From Muscardinus avellanarius (lineage: Eukaryota > Chordata > Mammalia > Rodentia > Gliridae): a stretch of DNA of 64,000 nucleotides. The stretch spans positions 125,637,721 to 125,701,720 of the forward strand of contig OY726559.1 of NCBI GenBank assembly GCA_963383645.1, written 5' to 3'. The first letter of the stretch is position 1, and each line of letters begins with the position of its first letter. Below, in pieces: positions 10,997 to 22,619 of this stretch. The notes under the pieces were generated by a model, which had not been told where the DNA came from, did not search any database, and saw only the letters and a program-made list of their open reading frames with translations. The position numbers and the translations under genes are program-made.

Positions 10997-13900
10997 GCAT
11001 TTTTCTTCTTACTATAGCATATAACTTTATCAGAACCTTTATGAGAGGAGAGACATTAATCAAATTTGGTTCTTTTAAATAGATTTCCTGCTTGAAAAGA
11101 GGTCTGTGGAGAGATAAGGCTTTAAAATTCCCCAAATAACCTTTTGGCACAATTATTTTTATTCCAGCTCTGTTGTACCAGACAGAGCAATGCCAAGTTT
11201 CTATAGTTAGTAAGCTGATTTTGAAATTGCTTGCCTCATTGGACGGGGCATGCTCTGCAGGACATATCAATAGATAGTTCTTTTCTCGGCTGGCTGAAGT
11301 ATGATATAAACGCATCAAGGAGCAAAACAGATTTTTCAAAAGTAGAAGCTTTAGGACGGCTAGCCACACACCTACTGTCTTCTCTCCAGCACATGGCTTG
11401 GTGACAGTGGCACTGAACCCACCGATTTGATCTTCGCCTACACACAAAATCCCTGCACCGAGACGCTCTCGTTGTCCAAGAGGGTTTTGAAAAGGCTGCC
11501 TCGGTGGAAGCTCTCTAGACAGATCATTGTGAATGGGAGAGGGCTAAGGTAACACGCCAGTTTGGCCCATCACTCCAGTCTTTGCTGTGGCCATGCCTAC
11601 TGATGCAGAAATGAGTTCCCCCTTTGCCTCTCAGGCAAGAGTTTCCACTCTGAAATTTCATTCATTCTGAAAACACTCCTTGCTGAGGCCATATTTCCTT
11701 TTCATTCAGATGATGTCAGAGCCTGCCATCCATTTTAAAGCCCTGACCTCTTTACAGCGATGCTACATATCCCACCACTTCCTCAAACCCAAGGGAAGCT
11801 TGTCTCTGCACAGGACGGTTGCAGGCTTGAGACTTCTTTCTCTATCCTCTGGAAACCATAGTAGAAACGTTGCCTGATTGTCAGCAGTTAACTGTCAAAT
11901 GCATTTAATGCTTTCTCTTTTTTTTCTTTTTAGTAGAACGAGAGACAAAACCCCTCTTGTCGCCCATGTCAAGAAAGTGAATGTCAGGAAAGTCAATTCC
12001 CAGGCGGAGATGTAAAAATTTGGATCCGAGAATGGAATAAACAATATTTTGATGTCAACAGATGATCAACAGGAGAGGAATGACCGTCTGGTCACCCGGG
12101 GGTGGGGGGCTCATTCGGTTAACACTTCTACCCCTTAAAGACAATGGTGTGCAATCGATGCATATAGGGCCTTTCAGGACCGTTGCTAAGTGACACGCAG
12201 TGTCCACAGAAAAATGCCGGATGTACAGAAGACAGCTCCGGGCCCAAGAGAGATCAACACCCTCGGATGATATTTTAAACTTAATTCAGTTCCCGATGAA
12301 GATTGTGACAGGTTCCGTGGCCAGAGTAGAAAAGATGTTTGCACTGCAAAATCCGACTCCGCAAAGTTTCTCTACTGTGTGCAAAGAGTGTTTAATTTGG
12401 GAACAAGTGAATCATGGCCCTAACAGTAGTTGGTTTAAATAGGAAAAGGCAGCCAACAGGGGCATCCTGAATATTCATTTCTTGCAAGGCACAGCAGTCA
12501 TTTCACAATCTCAGCTTCAGTATCAGAGCTGATCATTTGTCTCAGATGGTATGTGCATTCTCTCATTTTTTCATCTCTAAAATCTATTTTAGGAACAGTC
12601 CCTGAAGCCATTTTCAACAGCTTCTTCAGAAATTCTAAAGAAAGGAAAGAAACTTGAATGGGCTCACATCATCCCCTACAACCATGAAAACCTGTTTTGT
12701 GGGGCATTCTTGAAACCAGCCCAGAAGCTCTTAAGAGTTTTTGTATTTATTTACCCATTTCTTTCTCTCTCTTCTCCCCCCTCTCTGGATTTTTATATTC
12801 AAATGCAAAAGATTTCCATGCACACTAAAGATCCATTTATGTATTGGTTTAGGAGATCATGCCACGATATTGAGAAACGCAGCTTTTTTTTATAAACAGA
12901 TGTTTACAAATTCAGTCTTTGTACCAGGAAAAGCACACTTACCACAAAGAGCCTGTTTTCCATATTTGAAGGCATAAATCCCTTTGAAAAAACCCAATAT
13001 CCCTAAAGTCTAGGAAATGTTACCCTCAGATATATTATTCCTGGAAGCCACTTCCCCAAAAGTTGCCTTACAAAACCTACAAAATATTTTCCTAACAAGA
13101 CACCGGTTCATCCTGCCTTCCTCGAGTTGCTACCCACAATAAACACTTGCTCGCACAGGCTCTAACCACGGTGTAGACAGGAGGCGTTCGGCGACACGAT
13201 CCATGTACTCCATCCAGAAAGCACCGCTCGCCTAGCAAACATGAGCTGTTTAAGAGCCCAAGTCACATAATTTTCAGTGGGCCAGGTTTGTCTTCTTTTG
13301 TCCTTGAGAGTTTGGTCTGTTTATTAAACCAATAAGCGCCCAAGAGCATTTTGTGGAGTGGGCTAAAAACTCCTAAAGCGGGGCATATTAACAAGGGTCG
13401 AGGAGAGGGTAGGGAGGGGGCTGACTTCTTGACATTTTTCTTCCTGTCTCATCCCATGAAGTTAATTTTATAGGGTTGTTCCTGTCATGTTTAAGCTACA
13501 GGTAGTAACGGGGAGATTGAAGGCAGATAAAACCACACAAAAGCATTCCAGGGCCTTGTTTCCTCGGCTCACTGAGGGTGGTTTTCTCTCACAGAGGCAT
13601 TAAAGCATTAAGAGGCAATGAAGAAGCAGCGTACAGAAACAAGCCGGCAAGTTACGGTGCTAATCGTGCAGGGGCGGCCGTCACAGTCTTCTGTGATCTG
13701 GGCCTCTCCCTGCTAGGAGTCTGCAGTAAAACCCATGCCAACATCCCCACGCTTCTAAAAGATGGAAAGATAGGTCTCTGGCCCTGGGCCGGCAATGCGA
13801 ATGAGCATCTTAGAAGAGGTCCATGTTGGGGCTTTTGCTGGTAATGGATTAATTTCCATTTGGGTTAATGATCACGCCTAGCTCTTCTTTCTCACCCTTG

Positions 13901-14710
13901 GAGCAATAGAGGAGGGAGGAGCTTTACTTGGGACAAGTAGCCTTGATGCCACAAATATTTATCAAAAGGCACAAAATGTTAATTGAACTGTTAACGTCAA
14001 AGCTATCACAATTTCTGGACAAACATGAAAAAGTATGTGTGTAAAAATATGAGTCCTTAAATACCTAATAAAATGAGTTGGCAACTTCTCTACTTTTAGT
14101 TCAGTAAACAAAGCTTTTCATATCTTTTCTGAGCTTATCCAAACCACCTCACAGAAATCACGGACAAGGCTTCTCCTATTATCTAGCTCTAGTATAAATG
14201 CTGAGCACCATAGACAGTTTGAGCAGGATGTTATAATTTGGGTAATGCTTCAACTTAGGGTATGTCCCCGACCTGCATATATCTTTGCCTATAACATGTT
14301 TTTTGTATAATCATTGGAGAGGAAGATCAGAGTTACTGTGGTCTGTTTATTCCATAAGAGTCGCCGGGGGCTCTCTGTCCTGGGGAGGGTGTGTGAGGAA
14401 GCCTTTGGCTCTTGTTTCACTCCTTCCCCTGGTCCCTCTTGTGGCCAATGGGCTACACTGGTAAACGTAGGCTGGGTAAGTGAAGATGTCTACAGCACAG
14501 CTACCCTGCAGCAGGCATACTAGCCAGGGCACACGAACAGAGCCTGTGGTTTTAGAAGCTTTGCAAGTGTAGGTGCTAACCAGCAGATTCTTTGGCTGAA
14601 GCTGGACAGTTTCAGGTGTAAAGCTGCAGAGCATGCCATGGATCAGCGGAGCCCAAATAAAGCATCCAGGGAACAACAGAATCAAAGAGGGCAATGTTAC
14701 TTTTTAATAA
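10997..14710. other. Long unique stretch with possible conserved non-coding blocks
   Basis: About 3.7 kb without a recognisable transposon. Open frames (up to 176 codons on the minus strand at 10917-11447) start in repeats or lack domains. Near 11915-11937 a pyrimidine tract ending in TTTTTAG resembles a splice acceptor, but no exon follows. Bases 13130-13900 are richer in CpG and contain several transcription-factor-like words such as TTTATTAAACCAATAAG and AGATAAAACCACA, so a regulatory element is possible but not shown. Confidence 0.4.
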
Positions 14711-14800
14711 AAAATAGGGCAGGGGCTGTAGCTGGGAGGTTGAATGCCCCTGGGTTCCATCCCCAGACCCGCAACAAACAAACAAACAAACAAACAAAAA
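14711..14800 (+). mobile_element. ID-like half of a SINE
   Basis: 'GGGGCTGTAGCTGGGAGG' to 'TTCCATCCCCAGACC', then a (CAAA)n tail. Only the right half of the dimer is present. Confidence 0.8.
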
Positions 14801-14952
14801 ACAATAAAACTATAGAAATGTACAGCCATGAACATTATAGCTAAATCATGAGCCAGGCACAGTGGAGTATACCTATAATCCCAGTACTTAGGAGGCTCAG
14901 ACAGGATGATTATAGGTTCTAGGTCAGGCTCAGCAACTTAGAAAAGGCACTG

Positions 14953-15079
14953 TTCCTTTTTTCTTTTCTTTTCTCTTCTTTCTTCCCTTTCCTTTCCTTT
15001 TCTTTTTGTGGTACTGGAGATTGAACTGAGAGGCATTCTACCTTCAAGCTACACCCCCGGCCTGATTTTATTATTATTA

Positions 15080-15120
<41 letters not shown>

Positions 15121-15376
15121 CACTGAGTTGCAAAGGGCCTCATTAAGTAGCTGAGGCTGGTCATGAACCTGGATCCTCCTGTCTCAGTCCCCCAAATGCT
15201 AAGATTACAAGAGTGCGCCACCACACTTGGCTCTGATTTTATTTCTTATTTGGAAACATGGTCTCACTAGGTTGATGAAAATCTCACTACTTGCTGAGGC
15301 TGTCCTTGAACCTGTGACCCTCCTGTCTCAGCCTCCCAAGTACTGGGATTATTGTTGTGTGCCATCATACATGACT
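14953..15376 (-). mobile_element. Middle SINE of the nest (split)
   Basis: Pyrimidine tail and ID-like half at 14953-15070 ('GGTACTGGAGATTGAACTG'), continued by its B1-like half at 15232-15376 ('TTGGAAACATGGTCTCAC' to 'GCCATCATACATGACT'). It is split by the inner element. Confidence 0.75.
15072..15231 (-). mobile_element. Innermost SINE of the nest with (GT)n tail
   Basis: A B1-like part on the minus strand ('TGAGTTGCAAAGGGCCTC' to 'GCCACCACACTTGGCT') preceded by a TTATTATT and (GT)n tract at 15085-15118. The duplication 'ctgattttat' occurs just before (near 15063) and just after (near 15232), which gives the order of insertion. Confidence 0.8.
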
Positions 15377-15469
15377 GACCCTGTTTTAAAATAAAAAATA
15401 AAATAGAGCTTGGAGGAGTAGCTCAGAGGCAGAATGCCCCTGGGTTTAATTCCCAGTACCATAAACAAC

Positions 15470-16635
15470 TACGACAAAAACATGAAGTTAAGCCAGATCG
15501 TCTGTTTCCAAAAATTTCTTCTATAGGTTCAATATCACTAACTCGAATATCTGAATCCGAAATGCTCCAAAAGCTGAAAGTTTTTGATTGCTGACATGAT
15601 GCCATAAGAAAGAAATTGTACACCTGACCTCAGACCTCATGGTCAGAATCAAAATAAAGACGTGCCAAAAGTGTATGAAATCACCATCAAGGCTATGTGT
15701 ATGAGGTCAGTAAGTGCATTTTGTGTTTAGACTTGGGTCTCTTCTCCAAGATACCTCATTATGTACATTCAGATGTTCCAAAATCTGAAATCCAAAGCAG
15801 CTCTGGTCCCAAGCATTTCAGATAAGGGATATTCCACTTGTAAAACACTTAACACACATTTGCTCACTGTTCATCGCTTTCTCTGAGAGAAGATCATTGT
15901 TGAGATTCAGTCTGCTACACCAGCTTACATTAGCATCACCTGGGGAACTTTTAAGCCATGACAGATGCTCAGGTCCATTCCTAGAAGTTCTCCTTTAATT
16001 GGCTGGGATGGAGGCCAGGCAATCGCTGCTAATGTTCCCCAGGAGAGCTAAAGGGAGGGCCACAGTTGTAGATAATTGGGTGGAGGTAGGTGCTGACAAA
16101 ATGGCAGAATTTATGGGAGGAAAACCTGAAAGTGGAAAAAACATCATCCATTCATTTTTATTTTTCTGGGAATGGAGAAATAAAGGTCATTATTCAATAT
16201 CAGCAGCAAAGTATCTTTGTTTAGCTCTAGGATCAATGTATTCCCTAGAAACCAGTTCAGACATACTGACTTGTTGATTAGAAAGAGACCCCAAAATCTG
16301 GAGGCAGGTACCCAGTGTCAGCGTGCTGCAGTAACACGAGGAGACCCAGGAACTGAAAGCCAAGTCTTGGCCATATTGAGGGGAAATGCCCTGTGACAGG
16401 TATCAAAGGCTGTACAGCTGTGGGAGGCATCAGAGAAGGCTTTCTGGAAGGGGTGCTTCTTGGAATGGGCCTGGAATTGAAAGGTGTCTAGGAGCAAGTG
16501 TAGGTGAGGTGAAGGGGTCTGGTTTAGATATAAGTAGGGAATTCTTCCTTCAGAGTGTGAGGTTCTTTAAATAAAAAGGCAAAAGAATACTTCACTTTTT
16601 TGTCTTTTTAGCATGCTTTTTTTCCTGCTTCCCAA
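15470..16635. other. Unique non-coding sequence
   Basis: No repeat I recognise and no supported exon. Open frames of 60 to 90 codons only. Confidence 0.4.
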
Positions 16636-16639
16636 ATAT

Positions 16640-16835
16640 GAACGATAATAAGAGCTAACATTTACTGAGTATTTATTATGTGCCAGACATTATTCTAAAA
16701 ATATTTCACTCAAATCCTTTGCGCTTAAGTCACCTGTCAGAATGTTTATGAGGAAGGTTCTACAATGACCCCATTTTATAGGGGAGGACTCCAAGGCACA
16801 GAGAACCGAAACAATCACTCGAGATCATATGGCAA
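16640..16835 (+). mobile_element. MIR element
   Basis: 'AGAGCTAACATTTACTGAGT', 'TATGTGCCAGACATTATTC' and 'CCCCATTTTATAGGGGAGG' follow the MIR consensus core. Confidence 0.85.
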
Positions 16836-19697
16836 CAAAACAGTCTGTACCTTCTCTTCCTCAGGAAGTGTCTCTGGCTAGAATCACTTCTTCCCCCAGC
16901 AGCTCTCACAATGATCGACACTTGCTCTCCAGGAGCCGGCACATCTACTGTCCCAAACCAGCAACTCATGGGATTTAGAAAAGCACTGTAGACCCACACA
17001 GCTGTGACCCTCTGTCCATCAGAGCAGCAGCAAATGCCCCAGCTCAATCAGGCTCCTCTTCTCTGACCACTCAGTCTCTTTGTATGTACATATTATACAG
17101 AGGACCACTCTCTAGATTATTAGGGTGGTATATAGATTATAAAGGAACGCAGATCACTACTGAAACGTAGGTTATGCCATGTTCTCTGTTGAATCTCTCT
17201 AATGTGGCAAGTTATTACAAGTTGTGAATACTGAGTGTGTGGCTTCACCTAAGAGAGCCAGAAAAGAGCATTTTAAATTGTTTTGAAGAATGCCCTAGAG
17301 AATTGGTATGGCACAGGCCAGTGAAACGTCCCTTTTTTTCCTCTCCCTCAAATCATTTAATTCAGTTTACCAGACACTTACTGAGCACAGCTACGCATGG
17401 GGCATTGAATCTGAGCATAGAGATGACAGTCACAGAGGCTCCTATAACAGAAGGTGAAATGTAAAGGGTCATGAGGAAAATGTCAAAGGGCCGGGGCCAT
17501 TTGGAGGAAGGTAAGAAGAAAGAGGAGACTTTAAGGCTTCCTGGAGGAGGCAAGGCTTCAGGCAGGCCCTGGATCTGGAGGGTTTCAATAGAGGGGAGCG
17601 AGAGGGCTAAGGGGCTGTCTGCTCTTCTGCAGCGAGAGACCTGAAACCACTTCCCTTGCCCATCCTGGAGTCAAAGGTCTCTGGGCTGCCTGTTAAGGCT
17701 GGGAAGAACAAAGAAAAGGTTTGCTGCCAACTTCCAAAATTGCACAGGCCGCAGAGTTGGGGGCAGGGATGCTCGGAGGTCGTTTGTGCGAAGTCCAATT
17801 TACAGTTAGGACTACACTTGAGTCAATTAAAATGTTTTATTAGCGGGAATCTGAATCTCTTACCTTCATTAACATTTAACAGTAAATGGGAGAAAAAAGG
17901 TAAATAAAATATTATCTGGCTTTTTAAAGGTCATTTCAGACTGAGCATTATAAAATGAGAACTGGGGAAGAGCGGGCTGGCCCTTTGTGTGGATTTAGCA
18001 CATGGAGCCCTCCATGTGCGTGGATCTATAGCCCTGTCTTCCAGCGCCGGCATTAGGACACCTCATGGGCAGGTGAGATGCTCAGAGGTAGATTAATTAC
18101 ACTTAGCACCTTTGAGGCAGGTTGGGGGAGAAGTGGGCCTGACATGGGAGAATTAACTTTTTGCTTTAGATCTCAGATTATAAATCATTTGGGGTAAGTA
18201 GCCCTTAGTAATTGCTCTTGTAACACCTGCCTTCTAACACCCTGGGCCAGGAGCCTGAACTGATTAAATGGCATACCTAGCCATTCCCCTGCAGGAAAAA
18301 AGTGCAAGGAAGACCTGTGCCAGGTCCCACCGGGGCTCCTGAGGGCCTGAGGGAGTGAGCAGCCATTGGGGAGAGGCCACTCGCCCACCCCAGGCACTCT
18401 GTGGACACTGGACATCAAGGCCTGCTGTTGGAAGCTATAAGCCAAAATAGGACAGCTTGACAAAAATATAGACACTTGAGTCAAAGGGAAACCCTTTTTG
18501 TTTTTTTAATTTTCTGAAGTGTAGAGCCAGAAATGACTTAAAAGCCATCCCGAAGATACCCAGTGAATATTCCACCCCCCAGGTCTCCCCTGGAGGTAAA
18601 ACCCAGGGGGTGAAACTTTAGCCTCCTCTGACCTTGGGGAAGCAGCAGGAAGCCCAGGGGTTCCCAACAGAGGAAAGAGACCTTTCTAGAACTCTCCATC
18701 AGAATGGTGGAGCAAGAAGAAGACCCAGCCACCCCTGACGGGGCTCCTGAGGACTGCAAGGATTTCCTGATCACCGTGCTCTTTGCCATGGGTGACAGAG
18801 TGGGCAGGGAGCAAGGGGGACCCTGGACCTGGGGCAACAAACAAACCCTAGAGAGTGGGCAGCTCCCCCCTTCTTCAATAATGGCATGATCTTCCTCCAT
18901 GAGGAAAAGCTATGTAGCTAAGCACCTTCTTGGTCTTCTTTGAGATTAGGATATTTGGCCTTACTGTATCTGAAGATAGGGGTGGGGAATGAATTGAGAG
19001 CAAAATAAATATTTCCTAATTTTAAATAAATATTGCTAAGCAGAGTGATGGTGTTCCTAAGCACAATGTAATTAGATAAATACAATGAGTAAAATTAGGA
19101 GGGAAAATGGGGGATTTTACATATATAAACACAAACCCCAAATTTGATTTTATTTTGCTAAAAGCATCTGGTCTAGCTCACTAAATGTCAGAGGCTGCTA
19201 CTTGCTGTCCTTCCAGCGCTCCCTCAATTAGGGGCGAGAAGACGGCCTCTCTGCATCCAAACCTGAAGGTAAATATCACAGACTTCAGCACAACAACAAT
19301 GATGACCTTTCCCGGTTCCATTTAACAACTTTATTTTGCATTTAGTCTAGCAAAGAAATGAGGAGAGTGCTGTGGGAGGTGGGAAACCCAAGCCCTAAAC
19401 AGCACCTCCTCCGCCCCATTCTCCACGACCTTGTCTGTTTCCTTTTCTGGATGCAGAGTAAATTCTAGAAACTTCTAGAACACCCTAAGAAGTGGGGACA
19501 CTGCTGAGCCTGAAAGACCTTTGTCATTGAGGTATGCAAGGCCATAGCAGAAGGCAGGGAAACGAGACTGTGTTTTCAATGCCATCCAGAGAAGCCAACA
19601 TTGCGTGTATATATGTACATGTGTATTTGAGTTCTCCACACATAGACATGCATGCTGTTATCCAAAAACACTGTCATATTGGGTTCCTGTTAACCAT
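16836..19697. other. Long unique stretch
   Basis: No transposon recognised. Bases 17790-18200 are rich in homeodomain-like TAAT/ATTA words (for example GATTAATTACACTTAG and CAGATTATAAATCATTTG), which is compatible with a conserved enhancer. Overlapping open frames around 18185-18900 on both strands have no domain. Confidence 0.4.
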
Positions 19698-19713
19698 TGA
19701 AACAATCATTTTT

Positions 19714-19922
19714 GTGTGTGTGTGTGGGTCTGGGGATAAAACCTAGGGGCATTCAACCTCCGAGCTACACCCCTTGCCCTATTTTTTATTCTTTATTTTG
19801 AAACAGGGTCTCACTGAGTTGCAAAAAGCCTCACTAAGTAGCTGAGGCTGTCTGCGAACCACGATCCTCTGGTCTCAGCCTCCCAAATGCTGGGATGACA
19901 AGCGTGCGCCACCACGCCCGGC
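19714..19922 (-). mobile_element. B1-ID dimeric SINE with perfect TSD
   Basis: Minus-strand dimer with a GT-rich tail. The perfect duplication TGAAACAATCATTTTT lies at 19698-19713 and 19923-19938. Ends 'CCACCACGCCCGGC'. Confidence 0.95.
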
Positions 19923-20013
19923 TGAAACAATCATTTTTTTTTAAGTTAGGCACTGTATTTTTACCTTAGTGAACTTCATCGTGATCAGTCTTGTAAGTAT
20001 TGTATGAGGTGGC

Positions 20014-20220
20014 TTTGGGGGGGGTACTAGGAATTGAACCTAGGGGTATTCTACCTCTATGTTACAACTCCAACCATATTTTATTTTTTAATTTTGAAAC
20101 AGGGTCTCACTGAATTGCTGAGGTTCTTGCTCAGTTGCTGGGGCTAGCGTAGAACTTGTGATCTTCCTGTCTCATCCTCCCAAGTACTGGGATTATAGGT
20201 GTTTACCACCACACCCAGCT
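20014..20220 (-). mobile_element. B1-ID dimeric SINE (older)
   Basis: G-run then 'GGTACTAGGAATTGAACC', 'TTTTGAAACAGGGTCTCAC' and an end at 'CCACCACACCCAGCT'. Confidence 0.88.
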
Positions 20221-20383
20221 GGGTGGTTTTACCTCAAATGCAGAGAATGAAGCTGGGCTCACAGAGAAAATTTCAGTCTTCCCTGCTCTAGGTTAACCAG
20301 CCTACATCTGCTTTCTCTTAAAAGTAATTTGAAAGTAAATAAGTGAAATGACCACCTCTTCCTAGCAATACAATGGGACTTGC

Positions 20384-20602
20384 TTTTGTGTGTGTGTGTT
20401 ATTGGGGATGGAACCCAGGGGCACTGTACCTCCGAGCTACATACCCAGCCCTATTTTTAGTCTTTTTTTTTTAGTTTTGAAACAGAGTCTCACTGAGTTG
20501 TGAAGGGCCTCGCTAAGTAGCTGAGGCTGTCTGCAAACCGCAATCCTCCGATCTCAGCCTCCTGAATGCTGGGGTTACAAGCATGTGCCACCATGCCCAG
20601 CT
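20384..20602 (-). mobile_element. B1-ID dimeric SINE
   Basis: GT-rich tail, 'GGGGATGGAACCCAGGGGC', end 'GCCACCATGCCCAGC'. A short tacaatgg flank repeats on both sides. Confidence 0.9.
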
Positions 20603-21165
20603 TACAATGGCGCTTTCTTAACCCGCACTGATTGAGTAACTCCAATGTATTCTTAGAAAGAAAGCACTGGAAGTGAATTGGGGGTTCTTGTATCCATCCC
20701 AAAGGCTTTACAAGAGAATAGGGAAGGGAGGTGTAATGGTGGCTGGAGTGTTGTGTTCTCTAGTCCAACATTGGTTTGGTGCAGTGAAGAATCACACAGC
20801 CCCACCAGGAAACATCTATTCCCTCTCTGGTGAGGAAATTCTGGCCAATAGATGAATCCTGGATTCAAGACTTAATCCTGGCTCAGAGATCGACACTGCT
20901 TACATAATAGTAGAAAAAATATCCACAGATAATAGATTAGACTGATAGATACATACATACATATTTCAATTTTGTGCCAGCTGCCTATACCTTTCTTAAG
21001 TACCGCTGAAAAGTCTTATGACTGTTCCTGTACTTTTTCTTCCTCAAGAAAAAAAAAAAAAAAAACAGAATAAATCCCTATCTTTTGCTGTCCTTCTCAA
21101 TTAGGATCTTCTTTCTAATACCTGATTTAACAGGAAACTTCAAACCACTCCAAACAAAGATTCTC
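20603..21165. other. Unique non-coding sequence
   Basis: No coding or repeat feature recognised apart from an A run near 21050 and a short (ATAC)n near 20951. Confidence 0.4.
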
Positions 21166-21169
21166 TGAT

Positions 21170-21370
21170 TCAACCAATATCTACTGAACACTGTTGGACA
21201 GTGATTCTGGTGCTTCTCAACACATTACTTCATTCAACTGTAACTCAACACTGTGGTACAGATACTAAGTCCATTACATAGGTCGGAAAACCAAGGCTTT
21301 GAGTGGTTCATGTGAATCCTCCAGGGCTCATAACTGGTGTCTTTGTTTCTAGCCTCGCATGCTATCACTC
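21170..21370 (+). mobile_element. Decayed MIR
   Basis: 'ACCAATATCTACTGAACACTG' (5' part), 'CATTACATAGGTCGGAAAACC' and a following 'GGGCTCATAACTGG' match the order of MIR blocks. Strongly diverged. Confidence 0.6.
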
Positions 21371-21682
21371 AGACCTCTCCACATCTCAGTTTTGCCACCT
21401 GTCAGCATCCATTTTCTCTTCTGCAATGAATGGATGGTGACAGGAAGTCCCTTTCAAAGCTGGTGATGACCTATTGGGTGGGTGAGGTCTGGGTAAAAGA
21501 CTCATTGAGATGGAATTTCTGAAAACTCTGTCCACATTTCCAGGGGAACATGGCAAACTTGAGTGTGACACATGTCACTCATTTGCCAGAGAACAAAGCA
21601 TATCCAAGGTGAACTGAAATCTCCTGAGAAAGAGAAGATACACAGGAAAAATCAATGATGAAAGCTCATGGCCATTTCCTGG

Positions 21683-21684
<2 letters not shown>

Positions 21685-21729
<45 letters not shown>
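21685..21729. repeat. (CA)n microsatellite
   Basis: About 22 CA units abutting the left end of a MaLR LTR. Confidence 0.95.
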
Positions 21730-21732
<3 letters not shown>

Positions 21733-22110
21733 TTTGGATCTGAAATGTCCCCCAGAGGCTTATGTATTAAAGCCCTGATGTCCAGCCTATAGCAGTATTG
21801 GGAGAGTGAAACCTTCCCCAAGGCGGGGCCTCGTGGAAGGAAGTTAGGTTACTGGGGGCATGCCCTTGTAGGGGGATCTGGACTGCAGCCCTTCTCGAAG
21901 CTTTCCTTCCTGGCCACTACCAGGCCACTGCCTCCTTTGTCACCTGCCCCTCCATGCTGTGCTGCTTTGCCACAGCCCAAGGGCAAAGGGGCCAAGCAGC
22001 CGTGGACTGAAGGCTCTGAAACCAGGAGCCAGAAAAAAGCTTTCCTCTTCATAAGTTGTTTATCTCAGGTATTTTGTCTGTCACAGCAACAGAAAGCTAA
22101 CTAATACACA
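21730..22110 (+). mobile_element. MaLR LTR (MST/MLT-like)
   Basis: Starts 'GAGTTTGGATCTGAAATGTC', then 'CCCCAAGGCGGGGCCTCG', and ends 'CAGCAACAGAAAGCTAACTA' followed by atacaca. This order is typical of ERVL-MaLR LTRs. Solo LTR without internal sequence. Confidence 0.8.
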
Positions 22111-22136
22111 CACATACACAAACATATACACACATA

Positions 22137-22612
22137 TGGGGAGCCATTAAGGCTTTCCCCTAGATTAATGTTTCTGACTCAGCTGACTGTCCTTCGCCTA
22201 GAGTCAACAAGGTTTGGGGGCATGGAAAGTTCAAATTAAAAGGTCTGGGAGAAGATCAGATGGTGATGGCACGAGGATACTGATTAACCTATCTGTAATA
22301 TATGTGCTTTGGATTGGTCTTTACTGTATTCTGGTGGTGGTAGCATGAGGATGTTGATTGACCTGTAACTGTATAAATACCTCTGGAAAAACAAACCCAG
22401 CGTCGGCACAATAGAGAATACTGACCCAGGAGTAGGCGTCGGCCAGTAGAAAATATTGACCCAAGAACAGGGGTCGGCCAGTAGAGATAGTAGGCTGGCG
22501 CCCCCTCCACATTAAAATAAATTAAATATTCTGAGAATCAAATTCTTAGAGTTAAATTCTTCATCCTCACGCCTCTCTTCAGAACCCGTACTTTTGCTGG
22601 CTGGCTCCGGCA
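22137..22612 (+). mobile_element. Solo ERV-like LTR inside a CA repeat
   Basis: Bounded by TG (22137) and CA (22612) with near-inverted termini TGGGGAGCC and GGCTCCGGCA. It has a TATA-like TGTATAAATAC near 22370-22380 and a polyadenylation signal AATAAA at 22516-22521, as expected of U3-R-U5 order. A 36-bp tandem unit containing GTCGGCC starts at 22402, 22438 and 22473. The flanks are CA-rich on both sides (cacata before, cacaca after), compatible with a 6-bp duplication. The retroviral class is not assigned, and there is no coding region. Confidence 0.65.
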
Positions 22613-22619
22613 CACACAC

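Larger units (their letters stand above)
14851..15467 (+). mobile_element. Outer SINE of a three-level nest
   Basis: The B1-like half is at 14851-14953 ('AGCCAGGCACAGTGGAGTAT') and the rest of the same element resumes at 15377-15467 ('GACCCTGTTTTAAAATAAAA' to 'CCCAGTACCATAAAC'). The gap holds two minus-strand SINEs. Confidence 0.8.

Noticed and set aside
10917..11447. A 176-codon minus-strand open frame, the longest outside L1.
   Set aside because: Its C-terminal end lies in a SINE and the rest has no domain. A frame this long can occur by chance in sequence with few stops.
11915..12442. Splice-acceptor-like pyrimidine tract with AG near 11933, followed by an 80-codon open frame at 12200.
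   Set aside because: No donor site, no open frame starting at the AG, and no protein similarity recognised.
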